A DNA stretch of 33,390 nt from Saprospiraceae bacterium (GTDB lineage: Bacteria; Bacteroidota; Bacteroidia; Chitinophagales; Saprospiraceae). Below the pieces are notes generated by a model, which was not told where the DNA came from, searched no databases, and worked only from the letters and a program-made list of their open reading frames with translations. This document shows positions 1 through 9,005 of this stretch, piece after piece; position 1 is the first letter of the stretch, and each line of letters begins with the position of its first letter. The stretch lies in NCBI GenBank assembly GCA_020629935.1, contig JAHDCJ010000029.1, positions 12,891 through 46,280 on the forward strand, in the 5' to 3' direction. A program made the translations under genes and the position numbers.

Positions 1-2162
1 GCTAAGCCAATTCCACTACCCTCGTATTCTCGAGAATCATGAAGTTTTATTAAAAATTGAAAAATTTCTGTTTGGTGATCTTTAGGAATTCCAATGCCAT
101 TATCTTTTATAGAAATCGTAATAAAATCAACTTCTTCTTTATGAAAAACTTCAATAAAATTGTGCTCCTCTTTTTTGCTATACTTAATACTATTGTTTAA
201 AATATTTAACAATAGCTGGTCAATTAGTGTAGGGTGCGATTGAATAGTTGGTAATTCACTCGCAATATTAATAGAAGCATTATTTTGTTTAGAATTAAAT
301 TCCAGTTGTTTTTTTATCAAATGAACGGTATCATTAAGATTAATTTCCTGTTCTTCGGGTAAACCCTGAGTTAAGGAAGAAAATTGTAATAAGCCCGTGA
401 TGAGTTCACTTAACTTAGCAGCACCATTGATAACAAAATCAAATAGTTCTTTATCTTTATCTAAAATAGTAGCATAATATTTCTTCTTAATTATTTGAGT
501 AAAGCTACGAATTGTACGTAATGGTGCTTTGATATCATGTGCAGCAATTTGTGCAAATTTTTCAAGATTTGTATTTGCTTCTTCCAAATTAGTTAAAGAC
601 GTATTTAATGCATCATTGGTATTTTTCAATTGCCTAAGCAATTTACTAAGTCTTTCATTTTGTACATTAATAATTCCATTTTTCTCTTTAAGACTATTAT
701 TGTTCACCAATAAGCTTTCATTGGTAGTACTTATTATCTCCTTTTGCTGTTTCAGCAATTTTGCGAAAGAATTTACCTTATAGATGAGATAGATTAAACC
801 AATAGAAAAAATCATAAAGATTAATAAAACAATTCTAATATTTTTTGTCTTTTCTTTTTCTAGGCTCACCTCTTTTTGAGCATATGCCAAATCCTTTTGT
901 GACCAAAGTTCAGACTGAGTTTTGAAAGCCTCATTTTTTTCTTCAACTAAATCAATCCATCTTTCTTGAATAACATCCTTCTCTTTATGCCACTTCAATA
1001 AGCTTTTGATATCCTTTTCTTTTTCTGCTAATTCAATTAATTGGACTAATATTTCTTTCATCGAAGAAGCTCGGTGTACTCCATCTGACTGTAAGCCTTT
1101 CACATTTTTCAAATTCAATAATAAGTACTTTTTTACGTTTTCGGTAGATCCACTTATTTTCTCCAAATGCACTTTAGAATTATAAATAAACTTCAAGGTC
1201 TGAGGATTCTCAGTATCTTTAAAATGTTCCTCTAAAGATTCAAACTTACGATTTAGAAGACCATATTCTTGTAAAGAGGAATATGCATCTATTGCGTAAA
1301 CTAAAAAGTTATAATACTCTTCCTTAGACACTTTTTCTGATTCGAACAATCCATCTACAATGGCGAGGACTCGATCCATAGAATCCATATCTTTAGTTTC
1401 ACTATACAATGAAATGAGTCCCGTATAATGTAAATTAAGGGCATTTCCATAATCATTCGTTTCCATTGCATAATTTAAACCTTGTTTAAAACAGGCTTCT
1501 GCCTTTTCATAATCAGGCTCACGTAAGGAACAAATTCCAGTATTATAAATGGCCCGAGATGCATAAGGGAAATCTTCATATTGTACATAAAGATCAGCAG
1601 CTCTTTTATTCGACTCATAGCTTTTTTCATACTCTTTTGTAAACCCACTAGCGATATAAGCAATCCTCATATAAGTACTACTTATCTCATGGTAAAATAA
1701 ATCTTGGTTCTTTTCGATAAACACCAAAGAATTTTTTAGTTCCTCTATCGCTAATTTATATTTCTGTAGATTTTGTAATTCTAAAGCAATTGCCTTACTA
1801 TTTTTATGAAGTAAATAAGCGGAAGAGTTTATTGGTGAGTTTGTATTGGGTAACGCTCGTAATAAAGTTAATTTAGCTTCTGGCTTATTGGTTGGACTAT
1901 AACTTATCAATAAAATTTTAAAGTACTCTTGAACGATAAGCCTATTTTCAAAATAATTAGTTTGGACAAGCGAATCAAGGTAATGGCTCGTAGTTTCCTT
2001 GTCATATTTTTTGATTTTTTCCTTTACAAGAGAATCAATTGGCCTTAATTTTTTTAAATCTAATTTAGATAATTCATTATTAGATTCGGTACCCTTCGTA
2101 CAAGAAAGTGTAAAAATAAATAGGCTTATAAAAGAAAGAATAAAAATCTTATCAAACTGCAT
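1..2162 (-). CDS. Membrane sensor histidine kinase with large N-terminal periplasmic domain (partial)
   Basis: This reading frame opens with ATG at 2162, stays open through about 720 codons and runs off the left edge, so the last residues are missing. Residues 1-21 form a hydrophobic signal ending in a lipobox-like TLSC. Residues about 22-438 are helical and probably TPR-like (repeated YxxALNLHYTGL-type helices), and should be periplasmic. A single membrane segment lies at about 440-461, followed by a short coiled coil. The kinase core has an H-box AAHDIKAPLR with His542, an N-box LLNILNNSIKYSK, G1 DNGIGIP, and a G2 box (EGSGIGLA) at the very edge of the window. It therefore looks catalytically intact. 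No response regulator is adjacent within the window. The ligand is unknown; peptide or protein sensing is only a guess from the repeat fold. Family assignment is secure, TPR assignment less so. Confidence 0.9.
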   Translation of the reverse strand, partial: MQFDKIFILSFISLFIFTLSCTKGTESNNELSKLDLKKLRPIDSLVKEKIKKYDKETTSHYLDSLVQTNYFENRLIVQEYFKILLISYSPTNKPEAKLTLLRALPNTNSPINSSAYLLHKNSKAIALELQNLQKYKLAIEELKNSLVFIEKNQDLFYHEISSTYMRIAYIASGFTKEYEKSYESNKRAADLYVQYEDFPYASRAIYNTGICSLREPDYEKAEACFKQGLNYAMETNDYGNALNLHYTGLISLYSETKDMDSMDRVLAIVDGLFESEKVSKEEYYNFLVYAIDAYSSLQEYGLLNRKFESLEEHFKDTENPQTLKFIYNSKVHLEKISGSTENVKKYLLLNLKNVKGLQSDGVHRASSMKEILVQLIELAEKEKDIKSLLKWHKEKDVIQERWIDLVEEKNEAFKTQSELWSQKDLAYAQKEVSLEKEKTKNIRIVLLIFMIFSIGLIYLIYKVNSFAKLLKQQKEIISTTNESLLVNNNSLKEKNGIINVQNERLSKLLRQLKNTNDALNTSLTNLEEANTNLEKFAQIAAHDIKAPLRTIRSFTQIIKKKYYATILDKDKELFDFVINGAAKLSELITGLLQFSSLTQGLPEEQEINLNDTVHLIKKQLEFNSKQNNASINIASELPTIQSHPTLIDQLLLNILNNSIKYSKKEEHNFIEVFHKEEVDFITISIKDNGIGIPKDHQTEIFQFLIKLHDSREYEGSGIGL

Positions 2163-2185
2163 TATTAGGCTATTTTTTTGGGGTT

Positions 2186-2193
2186 CAAAATTA
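2186..2193 (-). promoter_or_regulatory. Candidate Bacteroidota -7 promoter element for the kinase gene
   Basis: On the minus strand this reads TAATTTTG, an exact match to the TAnnTTTG -7 element of Bacteroidota sigma-ABfr promoters. It lies about 23 nt before the kinase ATG and predicts a leader of roughly 20 nt. A TTTG lies 16 nt upstream rather than the usual ~19, so the -33 part is weak. Confidence 0.4.
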
Positions 2194-2418
2194 CGCATGG
2201 AATACACAGCAAAAGCCATTTTGTCAGAGCACTTTCCAAGTACTCTTTACACAATATAAACTAAGATTAGCAATATTTTAAATGATAGGACATAAATAAA
2301 TTGAATAAAAAAAACGCAATATTAAAATAGATAAAAACAAAAAAAGAAAACGACGAATCGTCAAAACCTAAGTAATTACCTATTAAAAACTTAGACATTA
2401 CACGTTGTCTTAATAAGT

Positions 2419-3783
2419 CTAGGAGACGACAATTGTCTTTTCATTCACAAACTCCAATATTCCGTTTTTAGATAATTCTCTTCCAAAGCCTGAGCGTTTA
2501 ATTCCACCAAAAGGAAGCCGTGGATCGGATCGTACCATCGAATTAACAGCTACAAATCCTGCATTGATTTGATCCGCCATTTCAAGCGCTAGTTTTTCAT
2601 TGGTTGTCCAAACAGAAGCCCCTAAGCCATAGATATTTTCGTTTGCTAAACGCAACGCTTGTTTTGCATTTTTAGCGGTTACAATTACTGCTAAAGGCCC
2701 AAAGACCTCTTCTTTCATTATAGGCATATCTATGTGGACATGATGCATTATAGAAGGCAAAACCCAATTTGAATTCGGCTCTTTTCTTCCTCCTTCCAAA
2801 ATAAACTGCGCCCCCATTTCTATAGATTCTTTAATTTGCCTTTCCAAATTTTCAACTAAATCTGGTCTTGCCATACAAGAAATATTCGTACTTTCTTCTA
2901 AAGGATCACCAACTTTCATTTGTGATATTTCTTCCAAAAAAATGGCAGTAAATTGATCTACAACTTCGGCTTCTACAATGATCCGTTTTGCAGCAATACA
3001 AGTCTGTCCTGAATTGTTCATCCTTGAACGCGCAGCAAAATAAGCAGCCTGTTTGATGTCCGCATCTTTCAATACAATAAAAGGATCGGAACCGCCTAAT
3101 TCTAACACGCACTTCTTTATATGTTTGCCAGCTAAGGAAGCTACAGCACTTCCCGCTCGATCACTACCGGTAAGCGAAATGCCTTGAATGGTATCATGAA
3201 TCACAATGGATGGGATTTGTTCAATCTCAGCAAAAACATTTTGAACCAAACCAATGGGAGCTCCTGCTTCCTCAAATATATCGACAATTGCTAAACTACA
3301 TTGGGGTACATTGGGGGCATGTTTTATAATCACATTATTTCCAGCCATTAAGGCTGGCGCAGTAAATCGAAACACTTGCCAAAATGGAAAATTCCAAGGC
3401 ATGATACCTAAAATGGTACCCAAAGGTAAATACCGAACTTTACTCGAACTCGCTTCAGTTTGAATCGTATGATCAGCTAAAAATGTGCTTGCTTCTTGGG
3501 CATAGAAACGACAGACTAAAGCACACTTTCTAATTTCTGCAATGGATTGCACAATAGGTTTACCCATTTCCAAAGTAATCAATTTAGAAAGATCGTCGAT
3601 TTTTTCCTCTAATAAATCCGCTACTTTTTTTAATAAATTTTCTCGAAAACTTAGCGGACTAATTTTCCAATTTAGAAAAGAAATTTCTGCTTTTTCTAAA
3701 ATATGATGTACCTCTTCTTCACTATGTGTAGTATACTCCTTAAGGCATTCCCCATTGGTTGGATTGATAGATTTAAATCCCAT
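2419..3783 (-). CDS. sad: NAD(P)-dependent succinate-semialdehyde dehydrogenase family protein (Sad/YneI-type aldehyde dehydrogenase)
   Basis: An aldehyde dehydrogenase of 454 residues that oxidises an aldehyde, probably succinate semialdehyde, to the acid in the cytoplasm. Visible motifs are PWNFPFW (catalytic Asn131), KHAPNVP with the cofactor-binding Lys154, LTGS, LELGGSDPF with general base Glu228, SGQTC with nucleophile Cys262, EEVFGPLA, and PFGGIKRSGFGREL near the end. KHAPNVP and ELGGSDPFIV recall E. coli Sad (YneI), which has a similar length. The frame is open from a TTG at 3801, but the ATG at 3783 follows a textbook AAAGGAGG, so I take 3783 as the start. It lies 24 nt behind the upstream binding-protein gene and is probably the last gene of the guaA operon. 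Exact substrate and cofactor preference cannot be read from the sequence. Confidence 0.92.
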   Translation of the reverse strand: MGFKSINPTNGECLKEYTTHSEEEVHHILEKAEISFLNWKISPLSFRENLLKKVADLLEEKIDDLSKLITLEMGKPIVQSIAEIRKCALVCRFYAQEASTFLADHTIQTEASSSKVRYLPLGTILGIMPWNFPFWQVFRFTAPALMAGNNVIIKHAPNVPQCSLAIVDIFEEAGAPIGLVQNVFAEIEQIPSIVIHDTIQGISLTGSDRAGSAVASLAGKHIKKCVLELGGSDPFIVLKDADIKQAAYFAARSRMNNSGQTCIAAKRIIVEAEVVDQFTAIFLEEISQMKVGDPLEESTNISCMARPDLVENLERQIKESIEMGAQFILEGGRKEPNSNWVLPSIMHHVHIDMPIMKEEVFGPLAVIVTAKNAKQALRLANENIYGLGASVWTTNEKLALEMADQINAGFVAVNSMVRSDPRLPFGGIKRSGFGRELSKNGILEFVNEKTIVVS

Positions 3784-3789
3784 ACGTCC

Positions 3790-3797
3790 CCTCCTTT
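3790..3797 (-). promoter_or_regulatory. Strong Shine-Dalgarno site deciding the aldehyde dehydrogenase start
   Basis: The minus strand reads AAAGGAGGGG a few bases before the ATG at 3783. It argues against the in-frame TTG at 3801, which would place the site inside the coding region. Other starts in this window mostly have A/T-rich upstream sequence without such a site. Confidence 0.7.
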
Positions 3798-3807
3798 TCA
3801 ATTTAAA

Positions 3808-5313
3808 TTATCGAATACGATTGATTCGACGGAAAAAATAATCTCTAAACTCAATAAAATTGATGTATTGATTTTCATACTGTTTGATCTTCCCTTGTCC
3901 TTCTTCTATTTCTCCTTCGTTTGCAAAAACAGGTTCTAAATCAAAAGAAGTTGTTAAGAAATTTTGGTTAGCCAGCCTTTCTTGATTTTGAAAATATACT
4001 CCATTCTCTTTAAGCATTCTTCCTACAAATAATGTAATGTCATATCCCTTGTAAGCTAATTTACCAGGGACCATTCCATAACTATTATAATAATTCCGCT
4101 TAAAGTCCTTTACTAAATCATCTTGTCGATCTACAAATATATCAGTGGTCAAATGGATATTTAAATTTTCGAAATAGGAAAAATCTACCTTTTCAAAAAA
4201 TTCCCATTCGGGCATCCCATATACTACTACAGGATTTTTTTCTCTATACAATCCTACTTCACGTAATACAAAACTTACAAACCCTTGATCTCTTGAAGGA
4301 ATAATTACTACAGTAGTATCTCTAATGGCCAATTCAGAGGAAAGATCAAGTGTAGCGCCTTCTCCTAAAGAAAAATCAACACTACGTAAAGGACTAATAT
4401 TTGGATTTTGATTCGCTAATTTATGGGCTTCTTGAATATAGGTTTTACGTGTTTCACCAGAACGTCCCGTTGGGCTGATAATTAAAGCATTGCTCGCATT
4501 ACGATGCCGCTTATTTATAAAAGCCAACATTTTATTAAAATGCGTTTCTAAAGATGGATTTAACTGCACAAAATATGGATTTTGTCTAGCAAAATCTTGT
4601 CGTGGATTAAGTGGTGAAACCACGGTTACCCTTTCCTCTCTTGCAAAACGTTCTAACACCATATTATTAGGCTTTGTTACTGGCCCAATAATCACATCCG
4701 CATTTTGTACTTCTGATCTTAACAACAGACTTTTGACTACATTAGAATCTGCCTTCGTGTCTAATACAGAAACATTCATTGGTACACCTTCCATTTCCAG
4801 TTTTCTCAAAGCCATTCGTGCACCTTCATAAAATTGAATAGCTAAGCGTGCTTCTTTAGGAACTGGCCCAAAAGAACCCGCAAATTTATTGGTAAAAAAA
4901 GGTAACATGATCACCACGTTATAAGAACCTTTAATTACTTTATCATTGTTAATATTAGCAATTTTTCCTCGGTTGGTTAAGGCTCCACCAGATTCTTGAA
5001 ATTTTTCAGGTGGGGTCAATGGCTCTACCAAATCCCATTTCACCGTATCCATTTCCATTGGGTTTTGGTCATTAATATCTTTTGGATCTCTCCCCACAGG
5101 ATCAGGAATATCTGTAACTGGAGGATCTGATCTTGTAATTACTTCTGATCCATCTGTGGTTGTACTAGAAGATTCTTCTCCTTGATTATTTTTAGAAGAA
5201 AGATCAGTTTTTCCTACTCCACAACCCATATTGCAAAGTAATAATGAAAAGAATATCCCGATAAGGAGATTATTCCCATTCAATTGTCGAAGGGGGTTTT
5301 GTACTAATATCAT
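3808..5313 (-). CDS. Periplasmic-binding-fold lipoprotein (type I / Peripla_BP_6-like)
   Basis: A probable lipoprotein of 501 residues if the ATG at 5313 is used. The N-terminus has a hydrophobic stretch ([12 protein letters not shown]) and a lipobox-like NMGC, then a Ser/Asp/Pro-rich linker. From about residue 130 the protein resembles the type I periplasmic binding fold of amino-acid or branched-chain substrate-binding proteins and LpoA-like proteins: [50 protein letters not shown], and [14 protein letters not shown]. The reading frame starts inside the end of guaA, overlapping it by 44 nt; a GTG at 5322 and a TTG at 5283 are alternative starts, and the TTG gives the tidiest signal peptide. 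No permease or ATPase is nearby, so a role in envelope or peptidoglycan biology is as likely as transport. Ligand unknown. Confidence 0.82.
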   Translation of the reverse strand: MILVQNPLRQLNGNNLLIGIFFSLLLCNMGCGVGKTDLSSKNNQGEESSSTTTDGSEVITRSDPPVTDIPDPVGRDPKDINDQNPMEMDTVKWDLVEPLTPPEKFQESGGALTNRGKIANINNDKVIKGSYNVVIMLPFFTNKFAGSFGPVPKEARLAIQFYEGARMALRKLEMEGVPMNVSVLDTKADSNVVKSLLLRSEVQNADVIIGPVTKPNNMVLERFAREERVTVVSPLNPRQDFARQNPYFVQLNPSLETHFNKMLAFINKRHRNASNALIISPTGRSGETRKTYIQEAHKLANQNPNISPLRSVDFSLGEGATLDLSSELAIRDTTVVIIPSRDQGFVSFVLREVGLYREKNPVVVYGMPEWEFFEKVDFSYFENLNIHLTTDIFVDRQDDLVKDFKRNYYNSYGMVPGKLAYKGYDITLFVGRMLKENGVYFQNQERLANQNFLTTSFDLEPVFANEGEIEEGQGKIKQYENQYINFIEFRDYFFRRINRIR

Positions 5314-6808
5314 ATACCACACGGTTTATTCCTTTAACATTATTGATTATTTCACTAGACACCGCAGCTAAAAAGTCGTGGGGTAAGCGACTCCATTCCG
5401 CAGTCATACCATCTTTTGAGTTGACACAACGCAAAGCTAATGCCCACTCATAAGTTCGCTCATCTCCCATTACGCCTACAGATTGTACAGGCAATAAAAT
5501 CGCCCCCGCTTGCCAGACTTTATCATAAAGATCAAATTTCTTGAGATTCTCTACATAGATGGCATCTGCTTCTTGCAGTAATTGGATTTTATCTTCACTT
5601 ATTGCGCCCAAAATACGTATCGCTAAGCCTGGGCCTGGAAACGGATGACGGCCAATAATTTCTTTAGGTAAACCCAAAGATAAACCTACTTTACGAACCT
5701 CATCTTTAAACAGCATCCGAAGCGGTTCTACGATTTTCAAGTTCAATTTTTCTGGTAATCCACCTACATTATGATGTGATTTAATGGTTACTGAAGGCCC
5801 ATGGACAGAGATGGACTCAATCACATCAGGATAAATAGTGCCTTGCCCAAGCCAAGACATATCTCCTAGTTTATTTGCTTCTCGTTCAAAGACTTCGATA
5901 AAGACTCTGCCTATTGTTTTTCTTTTAAGTTCTGGATCTGAAACGCCATTTAGTTCAGATAAGAATTCATGTTTAGCATCAATTCCAGTCACATTCAATC
6001 CTAAACCTTCATAGGATTTAAGTACTTCTTCGAATTCATTTTTTCGTAAAAGACCATTGTCAATAAAGAAACAATGCAGCCGATTTCCTATTGCTCGGTG
6101 TAAAAGCATAGCAGCAACGGAAGAATCCACTCCTCCAGAAAGGCCAAGCAATACTTTTTCATCACCAATTTTATCTTGTAATTCTTTTACGGTGCTTTCT
6201 ACAAAAGAGTCAGGCGTCCAAGTTCCTTTACAGTCCGAAATCTCATTTACAAAATTGCCCAAAATTTGCTTTCCTTCTAATGAATGGGTAACCTCTGGAT
6301 GGAATTGAATACCATAAACGGGTTTAGCATAGGTATCCGCTTTTGATCGGAATACTGCTACATCAATACTATTGGTACCTGCTAAAACCTCAAATCCTTG
6401 AGGCACTTCTTTAATGGTATCTCCGTGCGACATCCAAACCTGTGATCCTGCCGAGATTCCATTTAGAAAATGGTCTTTTAAAGGAACGCTTAGTTGTGCC
6501 TTACCATATTCCCGTTTAGAAGATCGAGCGACTTCTCCACCAAAATAATCGGCAATATATTGTGCGCCATAACAAATTCCCAAAATAGGGCGTTGGCCTA
6601 CAATTTCATTAAGATTAATATGTAAGGCTTGAGGTTCTTTTACCGAAAAAGGGCTTCCTGAAAGAATAATCCCTTTAATGGAATCATCTAAAGGAGGCAT
6701 TTTATGATAAGGTAATATTTCACAATATACATTTAACTCCCTGATTCTTCGGGCAATAAGTTGGGTATATTGGGATCCAAAATCTAAGATAATGATTCTT
6801 TCTTGCAT
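5270..6808 (-). CDS. guaA: GMP synthase (glutamine-hydrolysing)
   Basis: GuaA converts XMP to GMP with ATP and glutamine, the last step of GMP synthesis in the cytoplasm. The 512-residue length is typical. The N-terminal class I glutamine amidotransferase domain has [11 protein letters not shown], nucleophile Cys79 in GICYGAQ, and the His170/Glu172 pair in QFHPEV. The ATP pyrophosphatase domain has the P-loop SGGVDSS at about 224-230. The C-terminal dimerisation domain contains [12 protein letters not shown] and ends in [13 protein letters not shown], the expected conserved tail. The ATG at 6808 gives the normal GuaA beginning. It is the first gene of a probable three-gene operon, and its 3' end overlaps the next gene by 44 nt. 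All catalytic residues are present. Confidence 0.98.
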   Translation of the reverse strand: MQERIIILDFGSQYTQLIARRIRELNVYCEILPYHKMPPLDDSIKGIILSGSPFSVKEPQALHINLNEIVGQRPILGICYGAQYIADYFGGEVARSSKREYGKAQLSVPLKDHFLNGISAGSQVWMSHGDTIKEVPQGFEVLAGTNSIDVAVFRSKADTYAKPVYGIQFHPEVTHSLEGKQILGNFVNEISDCKGTWTPDSFVESTVKELQDKIGDEKVLLGLSGGVDSSVAAMLLHRAIGNRLHCFFIDNGLLRKNEFEEVLKSYEGLGLNVTGIDAKHEFLSELNGVSDPELKRKTIGRVFIEVFEREANKLGDMSWLGQGTIYPDVIESISVHGPSVTIKSHHNVGGLPEKLNLKIVEPLRMLFKDEVRKVGLSLGLPKEIIGRHPFPGPGLAIRILGAISEDKIQLLQEADAIYVENLKKFDLYDKVWQAGAILLPVQSVGVMGDERTYEWALALRCVNSKDGMTAEWSRLPHDFLAAVSSEIINNVKGINRVVYDISTKPPSTIEWE

Positions 6809-6815
6809 GATGTCA

Positions 6816-6823
6816 CAAAGATA
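6816..6823 (-). promoter_or_regulatory. Candidate -7 promoter element for guaA
   Basis: The minus strand reads TATCTTTG, an exact TAnnTTTG match, ending only 7 nt before the guaA ATG. If used, the transcript would be almost leaderless. No clear -33 TTG lies at the usual distance. Confidence 0.3.
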
Positions 6824-6890
6824 CCAAACCTCAAATTAAATATCGAATAGACCACCATTTTTAACGCAGTAAATATTAAAAAAAACATAT

Positions 6891-6898
6891 TACCTTTG
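6891..6898 (+). promoter_or_regulatory. Candidate -7 promoter element for the permease-DUF72 pair
   Basis: TACCTTTG matches TAnnTTTG exactly and lies 20 nt before the ATG at 6919, in the 110-bp divergent region shared with guaA. The predicted leader is about 15 nt. A T-run lies near the expected -33 position, but no clear TTG. Confidence 0.45.
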
Positions 6899-6918
6899 TC
6901 TCAAGATTAGAAATAGAT

Positions 6919-8076
6919 ATGTTAAAAGAATTATTGTGGCAAAATCGGAATAAATGGCTTTTGAGAGGAGCAGCCCTAGGAACCCTTATTGGTATGTTTC
7001 TTTTATTATTTTCACTTCAAATCTTTCTAGATATACGAAGCGTATTGTATGGTGATGAAACGAGCAATTATATTATTGTCAATAAAAAGGTAAATCTCTT
7101 AAATTCGGTTGGTATTAAAAATGAGTTTAAACCAGAAGAAATTGAAAATCTTAAGTCTCAATCGTTCATTAAAGAAGTAGGTAGTTTTCAATCCAATCTT
7201 TTTCAGGTTGGGGCATCAAGTCCTGCTTTGGGTTTTTATACCGAACTATTTTTTGAGGCCGTACCTGATGAATTTCTAGATGTAGAGCCTTCCAATTGGT
7301 CATGGGATGAAAGCAAGACAGAAATTCCCATCATTTTATCTAGAGATTATTTAGCCCTTTATAATTTTGGGTTTGCGCCAAGCCAAGGGTTACCTCAATT
7401 TACCCAAGGTACAATACAACGCGTTCGGTTTGATATTGTGATTAAAGGTATGAGCATGCAAAAAGTATTTCAAGGTCGGATTGTAGGCTTTAGTGATCGG
7501 ATTAATTCCATTTTAGTCCCTATGGATTTTTTGACTTGGGCGAATAAAAAGTTTGGATTTTATAATGAAAAACCGCCTTCTCGCCTAATTATTAATGCGG
7601 AAAGTCCATACAGCGCTACGTTTACTGATTTTATGAAAAAGAACGCCTACGAAGTCAGTCGAGGAAAAGTGATTGGAGGAAAAGTAGCTAGCTTAATCAA
7701 TGGGACCACTACTTTAATTGCAGTCATTGGAATGCTGATTGTTTTTCTGGCTTTTTTAGTTTTTGCATTAAACTTTAGGCTTTTAATTGCACAATCCGCT
7801 TCTAAAATAGTATTGTTAAAACAGTTGGGATATAAAGTAGATCAAATTAGTAAAGTTTTGATTTCTGCCATTAACAAACAATTTATTCCAATTATTATAG
7901 CAAGTATTGTGTTGGTTTTTGTTGTGCATTATTTCGTAGCCCTATTGTTTAAAAATCAAGGTTTTGAGATCAGTTCGATGCTTCACATTCTTGTTTTATT
8001 ATTAGCTCTTTTATTGGGTTTAGGTTTTATTTTTATCAATAAAAAAATTATTAAAACACAAATCGAAACTTTATGA
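6919..8076 (+). CDS. FtsX/MacB-like ABC transporter permease-type membrane protein
   Basis: An integral inner-membrane protein of 385 residues with the topology of FtsX/MacB-type permeases: one membrane helix at about 16-37, a large extracytoplasmic domain of about 220 residues, then three C-terminal helices (about 262-290, 318-340, 350-374). The loop after the second helix, SKIVLLKQLGYKVDQISKVL, resembles the coupling region that contacts the ATPase in FtsX-domain proteins. No ABC ATPase gene is adjacent, so any partner must be encoded elsewhere, or this subunit works alone. It overlaps the next gene by 4 nt (ATGA), so the two are translationally coupled. Substrate unknown; this superfamily often handles lipoproteins, peptides or mechanotransmission rather than classical transport. 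Confident on topology, moderate on family. Confidence 0.75.
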   Translation: MLKELLWQNRNKWLLRGAALGTLIGMFLLLFSLQIFLDIRSVLYGDETSNYIIVNKKVNLLNSVGIKNEFKPEEIENLKSQSFIKEVGSFQSNLFQVGASSPALGFYTELFFEAVPDEFLDVEPSNWSWDESKTEIPIILSRDYLALYNFGFAPSQGLPQFTQGTIQRVRFDIVIKGMSMQKVFQGRIVGFSDRINSILVPMDFLTWANKKFGFYNEKPPSRLIINAESPYSATFTDFMKKNAYEVSRGKVIGGKVASLINGTTTLIAVIGMLIVFLAFLVFALNFRLLIAQSASKIVLLKQLGYKVDQISKVLISAINKQFIPIIIASIVLVFVVHYFVALLFKNQGFEISSMLHILVLLLALLLGLGFIFINKKIIKTQIETL

Positions 8077-9005
8077 AGTTTGGAAAAGTAAATCAAGTGG
8101 ATTCGGTTGATTTTTCCATGCCTGCTGTTCCTCCACAAACTCATCAATTTTTAAAGCAGTTATCTCCTACTCCCCAACCAAAAGTAATGTTGGGTTGTAC
8201 AGGATGGAGTATGAAAGAATGGGTAGGGAAAGTTTATCCAAAAGGAACAAAAACGAAGGATTATCTTTCTGTATATTCTAGGCAATTTCAAACAATTGAA
8301 TTAAACACCACACACTATCGAATTCCATCTGAAGCATTGATTCAAAAATGGTTGGAGCAAAGTCCGCCAGATTTTGAATTTTGTCCAAAGATTCCTCAAA
8401 TTTTTAGTCATCGAAATGACTTGGGTATTCACCATGACTTATTTAATGAATTTTGGGTTCGCATGGCCCAATTAGGAGATAAACTTGGTGCTTGTTTTAT
8501 GCAACTCCCTCCCTATTTCAACCTAGATAGATTACCTATACTTCAAGCCTTTCTAGAAAAAAGACCAAAAGAAATTCCGCTTTGTATAGAAGTAAGACAT
8601 GCCGATTTTTTCCAGCCTAATGCAACAAGTGATACTTATTTTGAATGTTTAGAAAAACATCAAGTGGGTACAGTAATTACAGATGTAGCGGGACGTAGAG
8701 ATGTGCTTCATTTGCGATTAACTTCACCGACTGCTATGATTCGATTTGTGGGAAATGCCCTTCATCCAACCGATTATACACGGATAAATGATTGGGCTAA
8801 ATTGTTAAAAGATTGGGTAAGTCAGGGGGTGGAGAAAGTATTTTTCTTTCCCCACGAACCCGACAATATTTTGGCACCAGAACTTGCACAATACGCAGCT
8901 GGCATATTCTCTAAACATTTAAATTTAGAAGTGACCTATCCAATTTTAGATGGAACATTTGGTCAACAAAAGGAAGAACCCCCTCAACTATCTTTATTCT
9001 CCTGA
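8073..9005 (+). CDS. DUF72 (YecE-family) protein
   Basis: A 310-residue soluble protein of the DUF72 family, which has a TIM-barrel-like fold and no settled biochemical role. Family features visible are VMLGCTGWSMKEWVGKVYP near residue 40, the FQTIELNTTHYRIPS segment, FCPKIPQIFSH, LGACFMQLPPYF, and EVRHADFF. The 20-40 residues before the domain are polar and proline-containing, with no signal peptide. Its start overlaps the permease stop in an ATGA, so co-translation is likely although no functional link is known. The last 12 nt overlap the 3' end of the convergent M61 peptidase gene, and there is no room for a separate terminator. Confidence 0.9.
   Translation: MKFGKVNQVDSVDFSMPAVPPQTHQFLKQLSPTPQPKVMLGCTGWSMKEWVGKVYPKGTKTKDYLSVYSRQFQTIELNTTHYRIPSEALIQKWLEQSPPDFEFCPKIPQIFSHRNDLGIHHDLFNEFWVRMAQLGDKLGACFMQLPPYFNLDRLPILQAFLEKRPKEIPLCIEVRHADFFQPNATSDTYFECLEKHQVGTVITDVAGRRDVLHLRLTSPTAMIRFVGNALHPTDYTRINDWAKLLKDWVSQGVEKVFFFPHEPDNILAPELAQYAAGIFSKHLNLEVTYPILDGTFGQQKEEPPQLSLFS

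Noticed and set aside
2300-2418. Short palindrome GACGAATCGTC downstream of the aldehyde dehydrogenase gene as a terminator
   Set aside because: The stem is only 5 bp with an impossible one-base loop and there is no T-tract in the transcribed direction.
2906-3112. Overlapping Cys/Arg-rich frame inside the aldehyde dehydrogenase gene
   Set aside because: It is a shadow frame of a well-conserved gene, with no family resemblance.
3784-3801. TTG start at 3801 for the aldehyde dehydrogenase
   Set aside because: The extra six residues are encoded by the Shine-Dalgarno region itself; the ATG at 3783 is correctly spaced.
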